From the NCBI GenBank assembly GCA_028293825.1, contig JAQGNY010000011.1, positions 83,952-147,951 of the forward strand: a stretch of 64,000 nt of DNA, read 5' to 3'. This document shows, piece by piece, positions 10,264 to 19,882 of the stretch. Origin of the DNA: Verrucomicrobiaceae bacterium. GTDB lineage: Bacteria > Pseudomonadota > Gammaproteobacteria > Pseudomonadales > CAMLJR01. Positions within the stretch are counted from its first letter, which is position 1, and each line of letters opens with the position of its first letter. A program made the position numbers and the translations under genes. The notes below the pieces were generated by a model, which worked only from the letters and a program-made list of their open reading frames with translations, did not search any database and was not told where the DNA came from.

Positions 10264-13200
10264 CTAATAAACGTCACGCACGTAGCGTTTGGCGGCGGCA
10301 AGTTCGCACACATAATCCGCCGCCTTGGCCGCTGTCATCTCGCCATGCGCAGCCACCACGGCCTGCAACATACGATCGACATCCTTCGCCATCCGACTGG
10401 CATCGCCGCACACATAGAAGTGCGCACCGTCCTGCAACCAACGCCACAACTCGGCGCCGTGTTCGCACATGCGATCCTGCACATAAATTTTTTCGGTTTG
10501 ATCGCGCGAGAATGCCAAGTCCAAGCGCGTCAGAAATTTATCGGCGCGCCATTTCTCCAGTTCGTCCCGGTAATAAAAATCGGTTGCCGCATGTTGTTCG
10601 CCGAAGAACAACCAATTCTTACCGGTGGCGCCAGTGGCCTGACGTTCATGTAAAAACGCGCGAAACGGCGCTACGCCAGTGCCCGGCCCAACCATGATCA
10701 TCGGCACGGTGGGATCGCTCGGCGGGCGAAAATGCGCCGATTTTTGCAGAAATAACGACACCGCGCTGTCGTTGACGCGATCCGCCAGAAAAGTCGACGA
10801 CACGCCTTTGCGCTGTCTATTTCGATAGTGATAGCGCACGGCTGATACGGTCAGATGCACTTCGTTTGCGAACGCTTTTGGGCTGGACGAAATCGAATAC
10901 AGACGCGGTTGCAGGCGCCTCAACAAACTCTGCAGATCGGTCGGATTGAATTTCGCAGCGGGATGCTCGCGCAATACATCGACCAGTTGCTTGCCCCACA
11001 GCCAGTCTTTCAATTCATTTTCGCGCTCGGGTTTAAGCAACGCGGGTAATGGTTCAGCGACGGCGCTGCGCGCGGCGATCGCTTCCAACATCGCGCGCGA
11101 CGGCTGTGCAATTTCATAGTGATTACACAATGCGGCGTGCAGCGGAAATTCGCCAAGCTCGGGTAGTGCAACAGGCGTTTCTTTTGGTAACCCAAGTACG
11201 TCGATAAATTCATCGACCAGCTCGGCGCAATTGCTCGGCCACACACCCAGCGCATCGCCCGCTTCATATTGAAACGAATCGTCCAGTGCGAACGCGAAAT
11301 GTCGCGTCTCTTTACTCGATCCGTCACCGTTCAAACGCTGATTCATGATTAAGCGCGATGCGAATGGCGATTTTTTTGTGTATGCGGGCTCTGATTTTTT
11401 ATTGACAGTTATTGTGGATGAATCCAGCACTGCTGTTTTCGTAGCGTTTTTCTCAACAACGTTCTCGGCGTCATTCGCGCTGCCTTTACCTTCAATCAAT
11501 GCCGCAGAGATTGTATGCAGCCAATTTTTCGCTGGCGTTTCAAAATCGGAATCGCAATCGATGCGCGCACTTAATCGCTGTGCGCCAAGCGCTTCCAATC
11601 GCGCATCGAGCTTGCGACCGAAACCGCAGAACTGACCGTAGCTGGAATCGCCAAACGCGAGCACGCCGTAGCGTGTGCGTTCAAGTGCCGGTGCATTATC
11701 GGTTTGCAACGCATGCCACAGTGCTGCGCCGTTATCGGGTGGATCGCCGTCGCCAAATGTGCTGGTCAGCAATAATAAATTTTGCGCCTTGGATAAATCG
11801 GCGGGCGCGAAAGCATCCATGCTGTGCGAAGTCACGTCGAAATCGCTCGCTTTGAAATGTTCGGCACATTGATCCGCGAAACTCTCAACGTTGCCAGTTT
11901 GCGACGCCCATAAAATGGTTACCGATGTTTTCGCAATGACTGGAACTATTGATTGTGATGACATCGGCGATTGCGGTGGTGAATATGCCAGCGGTTGCGC
12001 GTCATAGTTGGATGTTCCAGACCGCGAAAATAAACCGGCGAGCATCCCGTCGATCAATATTCTTCGCGCCGGTTGCAGCGGCGCGTTTGCAGGAAGCGTC
12101 GGTACGCCGCCCGCCCCGCGCCCCGCCTCACTGCTTAACCCCAACAAAAAGCCCTGCAAATACAGCTGTTCTTGCGCATCCAAAACCGGGGCCTGCGCAA
12201 CCTCCAAACCGAGCAATTGAGCCAACGCGGTAATTTGCATGGTGTCGATTTCCGTAATCGTGGCAGTTCGGGTATCGGTATGGACCATCGTGCGCATGTC
12301 GGTTTTGGTGGCGATAGCTACGTTGCTGTCTTCAGTATCTGCGTTAGCGTCCGCGTCGATATGTACCACTGGAATTTCCTCCGCAACTTTGCACAACATG
12401 ACTGCGCAAAATTTAAATTCGGGTTGTTGCGAAATCGGATCGATGGCATCGCTGGTAACGGCATTGATCGCAAGGTCCTCGCCAAACACATCGTTCCAAT
12501 GAAACGGTGCGAAGCAATTACCGGCGCGTACGCGGTCCGTCACCACCGCCGGCAATATGGCGCGGCCGCGCCGCGAGCGAATTTCAACACGATCCTTGTC
12601 GCAAATATTCAATGCGGCCGCGTCTTCGGGATGCAACTCGACAAACGGACCGGGATTTAATTTATTAAGCGTTGCGATTTTTCCGGTCTTCGTCATCGTA
12701 TGCCATTGATGTTGCAGGCGACCGGTATTAAGCACGATGGGGAAATCAGGATCGGGCATTTCCGCTGCATCCATATGCGGGCGTGGAAAAAACACACCCT
12801 TGCCGCTCGCTGTCGCGAATGTCAGGCACGGTTGAGCGCCATCGTCATCGCGGCGCAATTTTTGGCTGACACCATCGTTCAAATACCGAATCGGATGCCG
12901 ATCATTGTTGTCGGCGGGCGGACACGGCCACTGCAATGAGGTTTCGCGCAGACGCGAATAACTCGCACCGCGAATGTCGTAACCGGTGTTCGGATTCCAG
13001 AATTTTTTTATCTCATCGAAAACGTCTGTCGCCGATGCGTAAGTAAATGCGTGCGCATAACCCATCGCGCAGGCGACGCGCGCGATAATTTGCCAATCAG
13101 CCATTGCATCGCCGGGCGGATCGATCGCGTGCTGCATCAGCGTTAAATTTCGCTCGGAATTAATCATCACGCCTTCGGCTTCGGCCCACAGCGCGCCCGG

Positions 13201-14538
13201 CAATAAAATATCGGCGTAACGATTGGTTTCGGTATCGAGGAACGCATCCTGCGTGATGACCAATTCGCAAGCTTGCAGAGCAGCGATAACATTTTTTCGA
13301 TTCGGCACGGTCGCTACCGGATTGGTGCAAATAATCCAGCAGGCTTTTATTTGTCCGCTTTGCATGGTGTCGAACATCGCGACGGTGCCGCCGCCGAGTC
13401 GCGTGTGCAAAGTGTCTCGCGCTACTCCCCAAGCTTGTTCGACAAAGTGACGATCGTCTTCGACCAATACTGAGCGCTGACCGGGCAAGCCCGGGCCCAT
13501 GTAGCCCATTTCGCGTCCACCCATTGCGTTGGGCTGGCCGGTCAATGAAAACGGACCACTGCCGAGACGGCAGATTGCGCCCGTTGCCAAATGTAAATTG
13601 CAAATCGCATTAGTATTCCAGGTACCGTGCGTGCTTTGGTTCAAGCCCATCGTCCAGCAGCTCATCCAATTGGCGGCATTGCCGATTAATTCGGCGGCCT
13701 GACAAATATCCGCAATATTTAATCCGGTAATTTCCGCAACTTTTCCCGGCGTGTAATCGGCGAGAAATTCCGGCATCGCCTCCCATCCTTCGGTGAACTC
13801 GGCGATGAATTCGGCATTCGTGTGATTATTTTTTTGCAGTAGATGCAACAAGCCATTCAACAGCGCGAGATCGGTACCGGGTTTTATTTGCAGGAATAAA
13901 TGTGCTTTGTCGGCGGTTGCGTTGCGACGCGGGTCGACCACGATTAATTTCGCGCCGGCTTTAATGCGATCCATCATGCGCAAAAATAAAATCGGATGGC
14001 AGTCGGCCATGTTTGCGCCGATGACGAAGAACACATCGGCGTGATCGAAATCCTGATACGAGCCCGGCGGTCCGTCGGACCCGAGCGATAATTTATAACC
14101 GCTGCCGGCGCTGGCCATGCACAGGCGCGAATTCGATTCGATCTGATTGGTGCCGATAAAACCTTTAATTAATTTGTTGCAAAGATATTGCGCTTCCAGC
14201 GACATTTGTCCGGACACATAAAAAGCAAACGCATCCGGGCCGTGTTCGTCGATAATTTTGCGCAAACGTTGTGCGGTATCGGCGATGGCCGCGTCCATTG
14301 CAAGTGGCGTTGGATCTTTATCGCGCTGCTGACGGATGTAGGCTTTTTCCAAACGACCGGAATTGCGCAACGCGCCCGCACTGGTCGCGCCTTTCGTGCA
14401 CAACCGTCCGAAGTTGGTCGGATGCGATTTATCGCCGCTGACTTTCACAACTTTGTTATCGGCAACTTCCAATAACATACCGCAGCCTACCCCGCAGTAT
14501 GGGCAAACCGTAGCGACTGTTTTATTTGCTGTGGCCAT
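10264..14538 (-). CDS. Fused assimilatory nitrate reductase (molybdopterin, 4Fe-4S) and CysJ-type flavodoxin/FAD/NADPH reductase
   Basis: CPYCGVGCGM N-terminus, molybdopterin oxidoreductase body, then ILWASQTGNVESFADQCAEHF flavodoxin and GPGTGVAPFRAFLHERQATG reductase motifs. Confidence 0.93.
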   Translation of the reverse strand: MATANKTVATVCPYCGVGCGMLLEVADNKVVKVSGDKSHPTNFGRLCTKGATSAGALRNSGRLEKAYIRQQRDKDPTPLAMDAAIADTAQRLRKIIDEHGPDAFAFYVSGQMSLEAQYLCNKLIKGFIGTNQIESNSRLCMASAGSGYKLSLGSDGPPGSYQDFDHADVFFVIGANMADCHPILFLRMMDRIKAGAKLIVVDPRRNATADKAHLFLQIKPGTDLALLNGLLHLLQKNNHTNAEFIAEFTEGWEAMPEFLADYTPGKVAEITGLNIADICQAAELIGNAANWMSCWTMGLNQSTHGTWNTNAICNLHLATGAICRLGSGPFSLTGQPNAMGGREMGYMGPGLPGQRSVLVEDDRHFVEQAWGVARDTLHTRLGGGTVAMFDTMQSGQIKACWIICTNPVATVPNRKNVIAALQACELVITQDAFLDTETNRYADILLPGALWAEAEGVMINSERNLTLMQHAIDPPGDAMADWQIIARVACAMGYAHAFTYASATDVFDEIKKFWNPNTGYDIRGASYSRLRETSLQWPCPPADNNDRHPIRYLNDGVSQKLRRDDDGAQPCLTFATASGKGVFFPRPHMDAAEMPDPDFPIVLNTGRLQHQWHTMTKTGKIATLNKLNPGPFVELHPEDAAALNICDKDRVEIRSRRGRAILPAVVTDRVRAGNCFAPFHWNDVFGEDLAINAVTSDAIDPISQQPEFKFCAVMLCKVAEEIPVVHIDADANADTEDSNVAIATKTDMRTMVHTDTRTATITEIDTMQITALAQLLGLEVAQAPVLDAQEQLYLQGFLLGLSSEAGRGAGGVPTLPANAPLQPARRILIDGMLAGLFSRSGTSNYDAQPLAYSPPQSPMSSQSIVPVIAKTSVTILWASQTGNVESFADQCAEHFKASDFDVTSHSMDAFAPADLSKAQNLLLLTSTFGDGDPPDNGAALWHALQTDNAPALERTRYGVLAFGDSSYGQFCGFGRKLDARLEALGAQRLSARIDCDSDFETPAKNWLHTISAALIEGKGSANDAENVVEKNATKTAVLDSSTITVNKKSEPAYTKKSPFASRLIMNQRLNGDGSSKETRHFAFALDDSFQYEAGDALGVWPSNCAELVDEFIDVLGLPKETPVALPELGEFPLHAALCNHYEIAQPSRAMLEAIAARSAVAEPLPALLKPERENELKDWLWGKQLVDVLREHPAAKFNPTDLQSLLRRLQPRLYSISSSPKAFANEVHLTVSAVRYHYRNRQRKGVSSTFLADRVNDSAVSLFLQKSAHFRPPSDPTVPMIMVGPGTGVAPFRAFLHERQATGATGKNWLFFGEQHAATDFYYRDELEKWRADKFLTRLDLAFSRDQTEKIYVQDRMCEHGAELWRWLQDGAHFYVCGDASRMAKDVDRMLQAVVAAHGEMTAAKAADYVCELAAAKRYVRDVY

Positions 14539-14562
14539 ACTCTACGTCCGCAAATCATGTGT

Positions 14563-14620
14563 AAAAAAAAGCGCTCATCGCCGTAAAACTCCTTCTTTGG
14601 AGTTAAACAACCATGAGCGC
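14563..14620 (-). terminator. Intrinsic terminator in the nitrate reductase leader, enclosing hexaloop hairpin P2
   Basis: GCGCTCAT (14613-14620) pairs with ATGAGCGC (14571-14578), followed by 8 T (14563-14570) on the minus strand. Confidence 0.85.
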
Positions 14621-14660
14621 CATTGCCCTACTTTCTGGTAAAACCCTCCGACATTGGAGG
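14563..14660 (-). ncRNA. ANTAR-protein-responsive antitermination leader (dual hexaloop)
   Basis: P1 CCTCC-AATGTC-GGAGG (14645-14660) and P2 AACTCC-AAAGAA-GGAGTT (14587-14604); both six-base loops have A1 and G4; P2 lies inside the terminator. Confidence 0.82.
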
Positions 14661-14703
14661 AATCGAGATCTCACACGCATTGATTAATTAACAACGAACC
14701 AAC

Positions 14704-14727
14704 CGATATGTCCCACGGGATATATCG
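14704..14727. promoter_or_regulatory. ModE-like palindrome upstream of the nitrate reductase leader
   Basis: CGATATGT-N8-ATATATCG, same geometry as 10208-10231. Confidence 0.6.
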
Positions 14728-14732
14728 TTAAA

Positions 14733-14748
14733 AGCAAAGCGCACGCCA
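14733..14748 (-). promoter_or_regulatory. Candidate sigma-54 (-24/-12) promoter
   Basis: TGGCGT-N5-TTGCT on the minus strand, consensus spacing. Confidence 0.5.
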
Positions 14749-14802
14749 ATGCGCCAGCGCCTTACAATTCAAGGGCTTTTTATTATTTACGGAATAAATC
14801 GC

Positions 14803-14847
14803 GCTGCGTCGTGGTGCGCGCGAGCGCTTTGCGCACAATAGATGTGC
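14803..14847. promoter_or_regulatory. Two candidate NtrC-type enhancer sites, centres 30 bp apart
   Basis: GCAC-AATAGAT-GTGC (14833-14847) and GCTG-CGTCGTG-GTGC (14803-14817). Confidence 0.5.
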
Positions 14848-14929
14848 CGAAAAGCACGAAATGATTTGAAGTGGAAGACGCTGAATTATCTTTAGAAGGG
14901 TGTTTCTATTAGAAGGCTTTAAAAGTTAC

Positions 14930-15829
14930 TTAATCGGCGCTCACTACAACTTTTTTCTCGCCTCTGATTACATATAAACCACTTATCACGACAATGGCGG
15001 CACCGATAAGCATCGAGCTGCTCGGCAGCGCGGTCCAAAATATCCAATCGAATAATAAGCCCCACAAGAGCGCGGTGTACTCGAACGGTGCGACTGTAGC
15101 CGCCGGCGCCAGCCGAAAAGCCAACGTCAGTAAATATTGGCCGAATGCACCAGCCACGCCAATGCCGGCAATCCACGGCCAGTGCGATGATTGAATCGGT
15201 ACCCAATTGAGACTCGCCAACATACCTGCGACCACGGTCGAAATAATCATGGTCCATAAAACCGTGGCGGCGGCGGAATCGGTGCGCGCCAGCACGCGAA
15301 TCAAAATCGAGCTGATCGCGTATTGAAACGCCGTTGCAAATGCGGCCAGCCCGCAGAGCGTTAACAATCCTGAACCTGTCGGCCGCAAAATTATCAGCAC
15401 GCCCGTTAATCCAGTGGCGACCGCCAACCATTTTTTCCACGTTACCTTTTCACGCAGGAATAAAACCGACATCGCTGTTATCAATAGCGGGCCGCATAGT
15501 CGTATCGAATACGCATCGCTCAGCGACAGAATGCTCAGCGAATAAACGAATGACGCCAAAATGCCCACGCCCAGCAAGCCGCGTAGCAGATGAATTGGCC
15601 AATTAATGGCAAATAAGTTTTTGTGTTGCCCCGAGGCGAGCGTGAATAGCAACACCAGCGGCAAGGATGCGATGCCGCGAATAAACGAAACCTGCAACGC
15701 AGGATAGGTCGCGACCAGATGTTTCATCGACAAATCCATCACCGCGAATGCGCCAATGGCGCAGAGCATCCAAACAATTCCGCGCAACGATGAATTTGTT
15801 AGAGAAGATTGTTTAAGTGTGTTCGGCAT
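14930..15829 (-). CDS. EamA/DMT-family transporter
   Basis: Ten-helix DMT pattern, duplicated EamA-like halves. Confidence 0.85.
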   Translation of the reverse strand: MPNTLKQSSLTNSSLRGIVWMLCAIGAFAVMDLSMKHLVATYPALQVSFIRGIASLPLVLLFTLASGQHKNLFAINWPIHLLRGLLGVGILASFVYSLSILSLSDAYSIRLCGPLLITAMSVLFLREKVTWKKWLAVATGLTGVLIILRPTGSGLLTLCGLAAFATAFQYAISSILIRVLARTDSAAATVLWTMIISTVVAGMLASLNWVPIQSSHWPWIAGIGVAGAFGQYLLTLAFRLAPAATVAPFEYTALLWGLLFDWIFWTALPSSSMLIGAAIVVISGLYVIRGEKKVVVSAD

Positions 15830-16802
15830 TTTCCGTAACGCTACTCGACACAGCAGCTACTGCGCCCAATGCATTTTCCACCGCCGCTTCCACAGCGTAA
15901 CCCGCTGCCACCCACGCATCGATGCCGCCGAGTAGCGGTCGCACGCGGGTGAATCCTTTATTCATTAACAATTTGGCGACGCGTGCGGCGGAGGCTTCGT
16001 TCGGGCACGCGCAATAAACAATGACTTCGTCATCGAGCGAACCTTCGATCACCAGTTCTTTCATATCGGCGAGCGAGATTATTTTCGCACCGGGAATGCG
16101 CTCGCGCTGCGATAACGCGGCGCGTACGTCGAGCACGGTCGGTGTGCGGCCATTGCGAAATAACTGCTCGAGCTCGCCGACGGTGATGCGCGCCATGCGC
16201 AGTTCTTTAAAGAAGCGATAACGCTCCCACCATTTGCTGGCAATGAAAATCACGAACGCCAATGCGATCAGCAACGCACCCCACTTACCCAACTGCGCGA
16301 GCACATTTAGCAATTCGTCGATGGCATTGCTAAACAGCGAGCCGAGAAAAATGGCCAGCCCAGCCCACAATGCGGCGCCGATACTATCGAAGAATATAAA
16401 TGTCGAGCGGCGGGTATTAAGTGTGCCGGCCAATGCGCTGGCCACCGACGCAAAACCGGGAATAAATTTGGCGACGACCAGCGAGGGCGCACCCCACCGC
16501 AAATAAATCGATTCGGTTTGGTTAACGCAGGAATCGGGCGATAACGAAATTCGACACAGTGTCGACAATATTTTTCGTCCGTAACGCTTGCCGGCCTGGT
16601 ACCACACCAAATCGGAGATCAGCGATGCGACAACTGCCGTCAACAACAATAGCGGCGCCGAATATTCGCCGCGGCTGACCAGCGCGCCGGTAATGACCAA
16701 CGTTGGATAGGCTGGAACAGGCACGCCGAGTTGCTCCACCAGGACATTGGCGAAGACCAGAAATAGCCCGTATTGCTCGATCAGGTGGAGCAGAAAATTC
16801 AC
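15813..16802 (-). CDS. DedA-family membrane protein with C-terminal rhodanese domain
   Basis: DedA text (KFIPGFASVASALAGTLNTRRSTFIFFDSIGAALWAG) then rhodanese VLDVRA...EVIVYCACPNEASAARVAKLL. Confidence 0.9.
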   Translation of the reverse strand: MNFLLHLIEQYGLFLVFANVLVEQLGVPVPAYPTLVITGALVSRGEYSAPLLLLTAVVASLISDLVWYQAGKRYGRKILSTLCRISLSPDSCVNQTESIYLRWGAPSLVVAKFIPGFASVASALAGTLNTRRSTFIFFDSIGAALWAGLAIFLGSLFSNAIDELLNVLAQLGKWGALLIALAFVIFIASKWWERYRFFKELRMARITVGELEQLFRNGRTPTVLDVRAALSQRERIPGAKIISLADMKELVIEGSLDDEVIVYCACPNEASAARVAKLLMNKGFTRVRPLLGGIDAWVAAGYAVEAAVENALGAVAAVSSSVTENAEHT

Positions 16803-16964
16803 GGCAGCTGTCCGTTAAAGTAAGGGCAGATCGTACCCTAAATCGGCATCAACGCAGGAACGGTTTTATTAATCGACATGCCAGAGCAAGACTATCGTCG
16901 CAACCGCAGTAGCTTTGGTCATTAGCGCACTAATTCAACCGCGCACTTAATTTATTGACCCTAT

Positions 16965-18008
16965 TCAATGCGAATCGTCGATCAAATACCCTGACATTTC
17001 AGGTGTGGCGCGGGCGCTGAAACCCGCACCGTCGCGCAGAATAAAATAAGCCGCCAGATGCATGCGCTGCGCAAACGCAAAACCGCGCTCCGGCCCCATC
17101 ACCTCCAGCGCCGTATCATAGCCATCGGCCAGCACGGCGGTCGGTGCTGCGACAGTGACCGACGCCAGGTTATGCGCGATCGGTCGGCCGGTACGCGGAT
17201 CGATCGTATGCGAATAACGAACACCGTCCTTCTCGAAATAATCGTGATAGTCACCGGCAGTGGTAACGCCGATATTCGATCCGGCCAGCATTTGCTGCGC
17301 GTCCGCCAGTCCGTCGCCGGGTTTTTCAATGCCGATATGCCACAACTCCTGCTCGGCATTGCGACCCACGAGTCTCAACTCGCCACCGACCTCCACCAGA
17401 AAATCGGTGTAACCCAGCGCGCTTAATAATTCAGCCAATTGATCGACGGTGTAGCCCTGCGCGATGCCGTTTACGTCGATTGTCAGCGCCCGGTTTTTCC
17501 TTGCGCGTGATTGGGCGCGGTCGATTTCAAGATTGCGATAATCCACCAGCGCATGAGCAGCTTCGATTTCGGTTGTTGCAGGAATAGTCTTGGTTTTCTT
17601 ATGCGGCCCGAAACCCCATAACTCCACTAACGGCGCCACGGTAATATCGAAGGCGCCATCGCTTTCTTTACTGATTCGATTTGAAACGGCGATGACTTCG
17701 GCAAGATCGTGACCGAGCGGAATCCATTCGCCGACATTGGCGCGATTGAAGCTACTCAGTTCGGAGTCATCCCGATAATTCGATAACGCCAGATCGATTT
17801 CCTGCAAGCGCTGCTCAACACGTAGCTGTAAATCGCTGGCGGATTGCGAACCATGTGTATCGACTACGGTGATGTGATACGTCGTGCCCTGCGCTTCCCC
17901 CGCAAATTTAACGACGTGTTGCCGTTGACATCCACTTAGCGGCATCAACAAAAAAATCATGAAAACAGGAAAGAAAAACTTTGAAAGAGCTGAAAAAAAA
18001 TAATTCAT
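16965..18008 (-). CDS. apbE: FAD:protein FMN transferase
   Basis: Lipoprotein signal (LSGCQ); GFDITVAPLVELWGFG, DVNGIAQGYTVDQLAELL, YSHTIDPRTGRP. Confidence 0.93.
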   Translation of the reverse strand: MNYFFSALSKFFFPVFMIFLLMPLSGCQRQHVVKFAGEAQGTTYHITVVDTHGSQSASDLQLRVEQRLQEIDLALSNYRDDSELSSFNRANVGEWIPLGHDLAEVIAVSNRISKESDGAFDITVAPLVELWGFGPHKKTKTIPATTEIEAAHALVDYRNLEIDRAQSRARKNRALTIDVNGIAQGYTVDQLAELLSALGYTDFLVEVGGELRLVGRNAEQELWHIGIEKPGDGLADAQQMLAGSNIGVTTAGDYHDYFEKDGVRYSHTIDPRTGRPIAHNLASVTVAAPTAVLADGYDTALEVMGPERGFAFAQRMHLAAYFILRDGAGFSARATPEMSGYLIDDSH

Positions 18009-18031
18009 ACGACGCCGATCACGATTGCAAT

Positions 18032-18451
18032 TTACAGTTTCGCCAACGTCAATGGATCAAACTCGGCGTTGAAATAACGACGCACCGCTTCGATAAATTC
18101 TGAGTTCTGCGTTGTCGCATGCGCAAACAGTGTCATCGATGAACAGAATTTCATTGCATCGATATCTCCGAGCATGTGCTCGATCGAATGCGCGGCATGA
18201 CCGTTAACTATCTGCGTACATTCGCGTAAACGCGGCCCTAAAATGGAATGCAGTATATAAGCCTCGGCTTCCGCCACCGAAGCAATCGCAAATATTTTTG
18301 AAATTTGACTCTGCCCCAGCCCGCTGATCTGTGGAAAAATAAACCATATCCAATGCCCCGTTTTGCGGCCTTGCTGCAACTCGCGCAAAACCTGGCCATA
18401 CACAGGATTTTGCGCGTCGACAAAACGTTGCAAATAAAAAGGATCGCTCAC
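18032..18451 (-). CDS. DUF1810-family protein
   Basis: LQRFVDAQNPVYGQVLRELQQGRKTGHWIWFIFPQISGLG. Confidence 0.85.
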   Translation of the reverse strand: MSDPFYLQRFVDAQNPVYGQVLRELQQGRKTGHWIWFIFPQISGLGQSQISKIFAIASVAEAEAYILHSILGPRLRECTQIVNGHAAHSIEHMLGDIDAMKFCSSMTLFAHATTQNSEFIEAVRRYFNAEFDPLTLAKL

Positions 18452-18511
18452 TTACTGGTCGCTCTTTGGCTTTTCTCTTTTTTTGGTCTTTTCTTTCTTT
18501 TCAATTCAGCG

Positions 18512-19285
18512 TCAGAGCTGATGCATATCGCCATCGATAGGTAACATTTGGCCGGATATTGATTTGCCGTGATCAGACGCCAGAAACACCGCCAGTGCAG
18601 CAATGTCGCGCGGATCGATCAACTGCTTGATGGATTGATTGGCCAGCGACGCCAGCTTTACCTCTTCCACGGTTTGGCCACTGATTTGCGCGCGGCCTTC
18701 AAATACTTTCTGAATACGTTCGCCCTCGACGGTGCCAGGCAGAATCACATTGGCGCGAATGCCGTATTGACCCAATTCAATCGCCAGCGTTTTTGTGAAG
18801 CCGACCAACGCCCATTTCGAAGAAGAGTACGCGCTGCGATTGGCGTATCCAAATCGACCGGCGGCCGATGAAATAGTCACAATCGCGCCTGCAGATGATT
18901 TTTTCAGATACGGAATTGCGAGCCGCGTGACATGAAAGGTAGCGCTGAGATTAATTTGAATAACCTTATCCCATTGCTCCGGCGTCACCTCTTCAACCGG
19001 TGCGGTAGGTCCGGCAATGCCCGCGTTATTCACGACCACATCGATTCCGCCCAATGTATCGGCGGCAAACGCGACGGTTTTTTCGATATCCGCCAGTTTT
19101 GAAACATCGCAAACCTGAGTGGCGAGACCGGGAATTTCAGCCGCTAAATTGTCCAGACCGCTAGCGTCAATGTCGCAAACAAATACGTTGGCGCCCTGAG
19201 CGGCGAACGCTCGCGCAATTTCACGGCCGATTCCGGAGGCACCTGCTGTAATAAAAACGCGCTGGACCATGGCTGATTTCCTCAA
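18512..19285 (-). CDS. SDR-family oxidoreductase
   Basis: TAGASGIG, NNAG, YSSSKWA motifs. Confidence 0.9.
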   Translation of the reverse strand: MRKSAMVQRVFITAGASGIGREIARAFAAQGANVFVCDIDASGLDNLAAEIPGLATQVCDVSKLADIEKTVAFAADTLGGIDVVVNNAGIAGPTAPVEEVTPEQWDKVIQINLSATFHVTRLAIPYLKKSSAGAIVTISSAAGRFGYANRSAYSSSKWALVGFTKTLAIELGQYGIRANVILPGTVEGERIQKVFEGRAQISGQTVEEVKLASLANQSIKQLIDPRDIAALAVFLASDHGKSISGQMLPIDGDMHQL

Positions 19286-19663
19286 GTTGAAGTGCTCTTA
19301 AGTTGTTAATGGCGCTGCTTAAATTTTCTCTGCGACACCTTTATTATCGCCGCTAGCGATGGGTACCCACCGGCGAAGTATATCGATTCCTTACGCGATA
19401 GGCGCTAAGCACCCTGCTCGTCGCCATTGTCTGCATGCTCGGAAAGGAAATTACCATTTTTAAATGCAGCACATAACGGCGTCGTTTGCATGCTCTTTAA
19501 AAGCACAAGCATATGCGTTTTTAATTCGATGCCTGCGCCGCGCAAAACTAAGTCTTCAATAAACGTCGATTCGTCAGAATGGAATATCTAAGTAATTTTT
19601 TCTTATTTTTAATCAGCGGACCACGATGATACTTTGCTCGAATACTTTTAATGAGTAACCGTG

Positions 19664-19882
19664 ATGAGCATTTCTTCGATCAATCCCCGCAACCAATTTC
19701 GTGGCTCCGTTTCGCAAATCAATATTGGCCCGGTGATTAGCGAAGTCGAAGTACAAACAACATCAGGCATAGTGACGTCGTTAGTTTCGACGCGCGCCGT
19801 GCAGGAACTCAATCTCCAAGTCGGCACGGATGTAATTGCTTTCGTAAAAGCAACCGATGTCGCGCTGGCCAAACTGGATTAA
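19664..19882 (+). CDS. Single-domain molbindin (TOBE/Mop; SsuF-like)
   Basis: SINPRNQFRGSVSQINIGPVISEVEVQTTSGIVTSLVSTRAVQELNLQVGTDVIAFVKATDVAL. Confidence 0.85.
   Translation: MSISSINPRNQFRGSVSQINIGPVISEVEVQTTSGIVTSLVSTRAVQELNLQVGTDVIAFVKATDVALAKLD

Noticed and set aside
13160-13603. 147-aa alternative-frame ORF inside the nitrate reductase gene
   Set aside because: Same-strand frame-shifted reading of a clear molybdopterin oxidoreductase; Arg-rich shadow composition.
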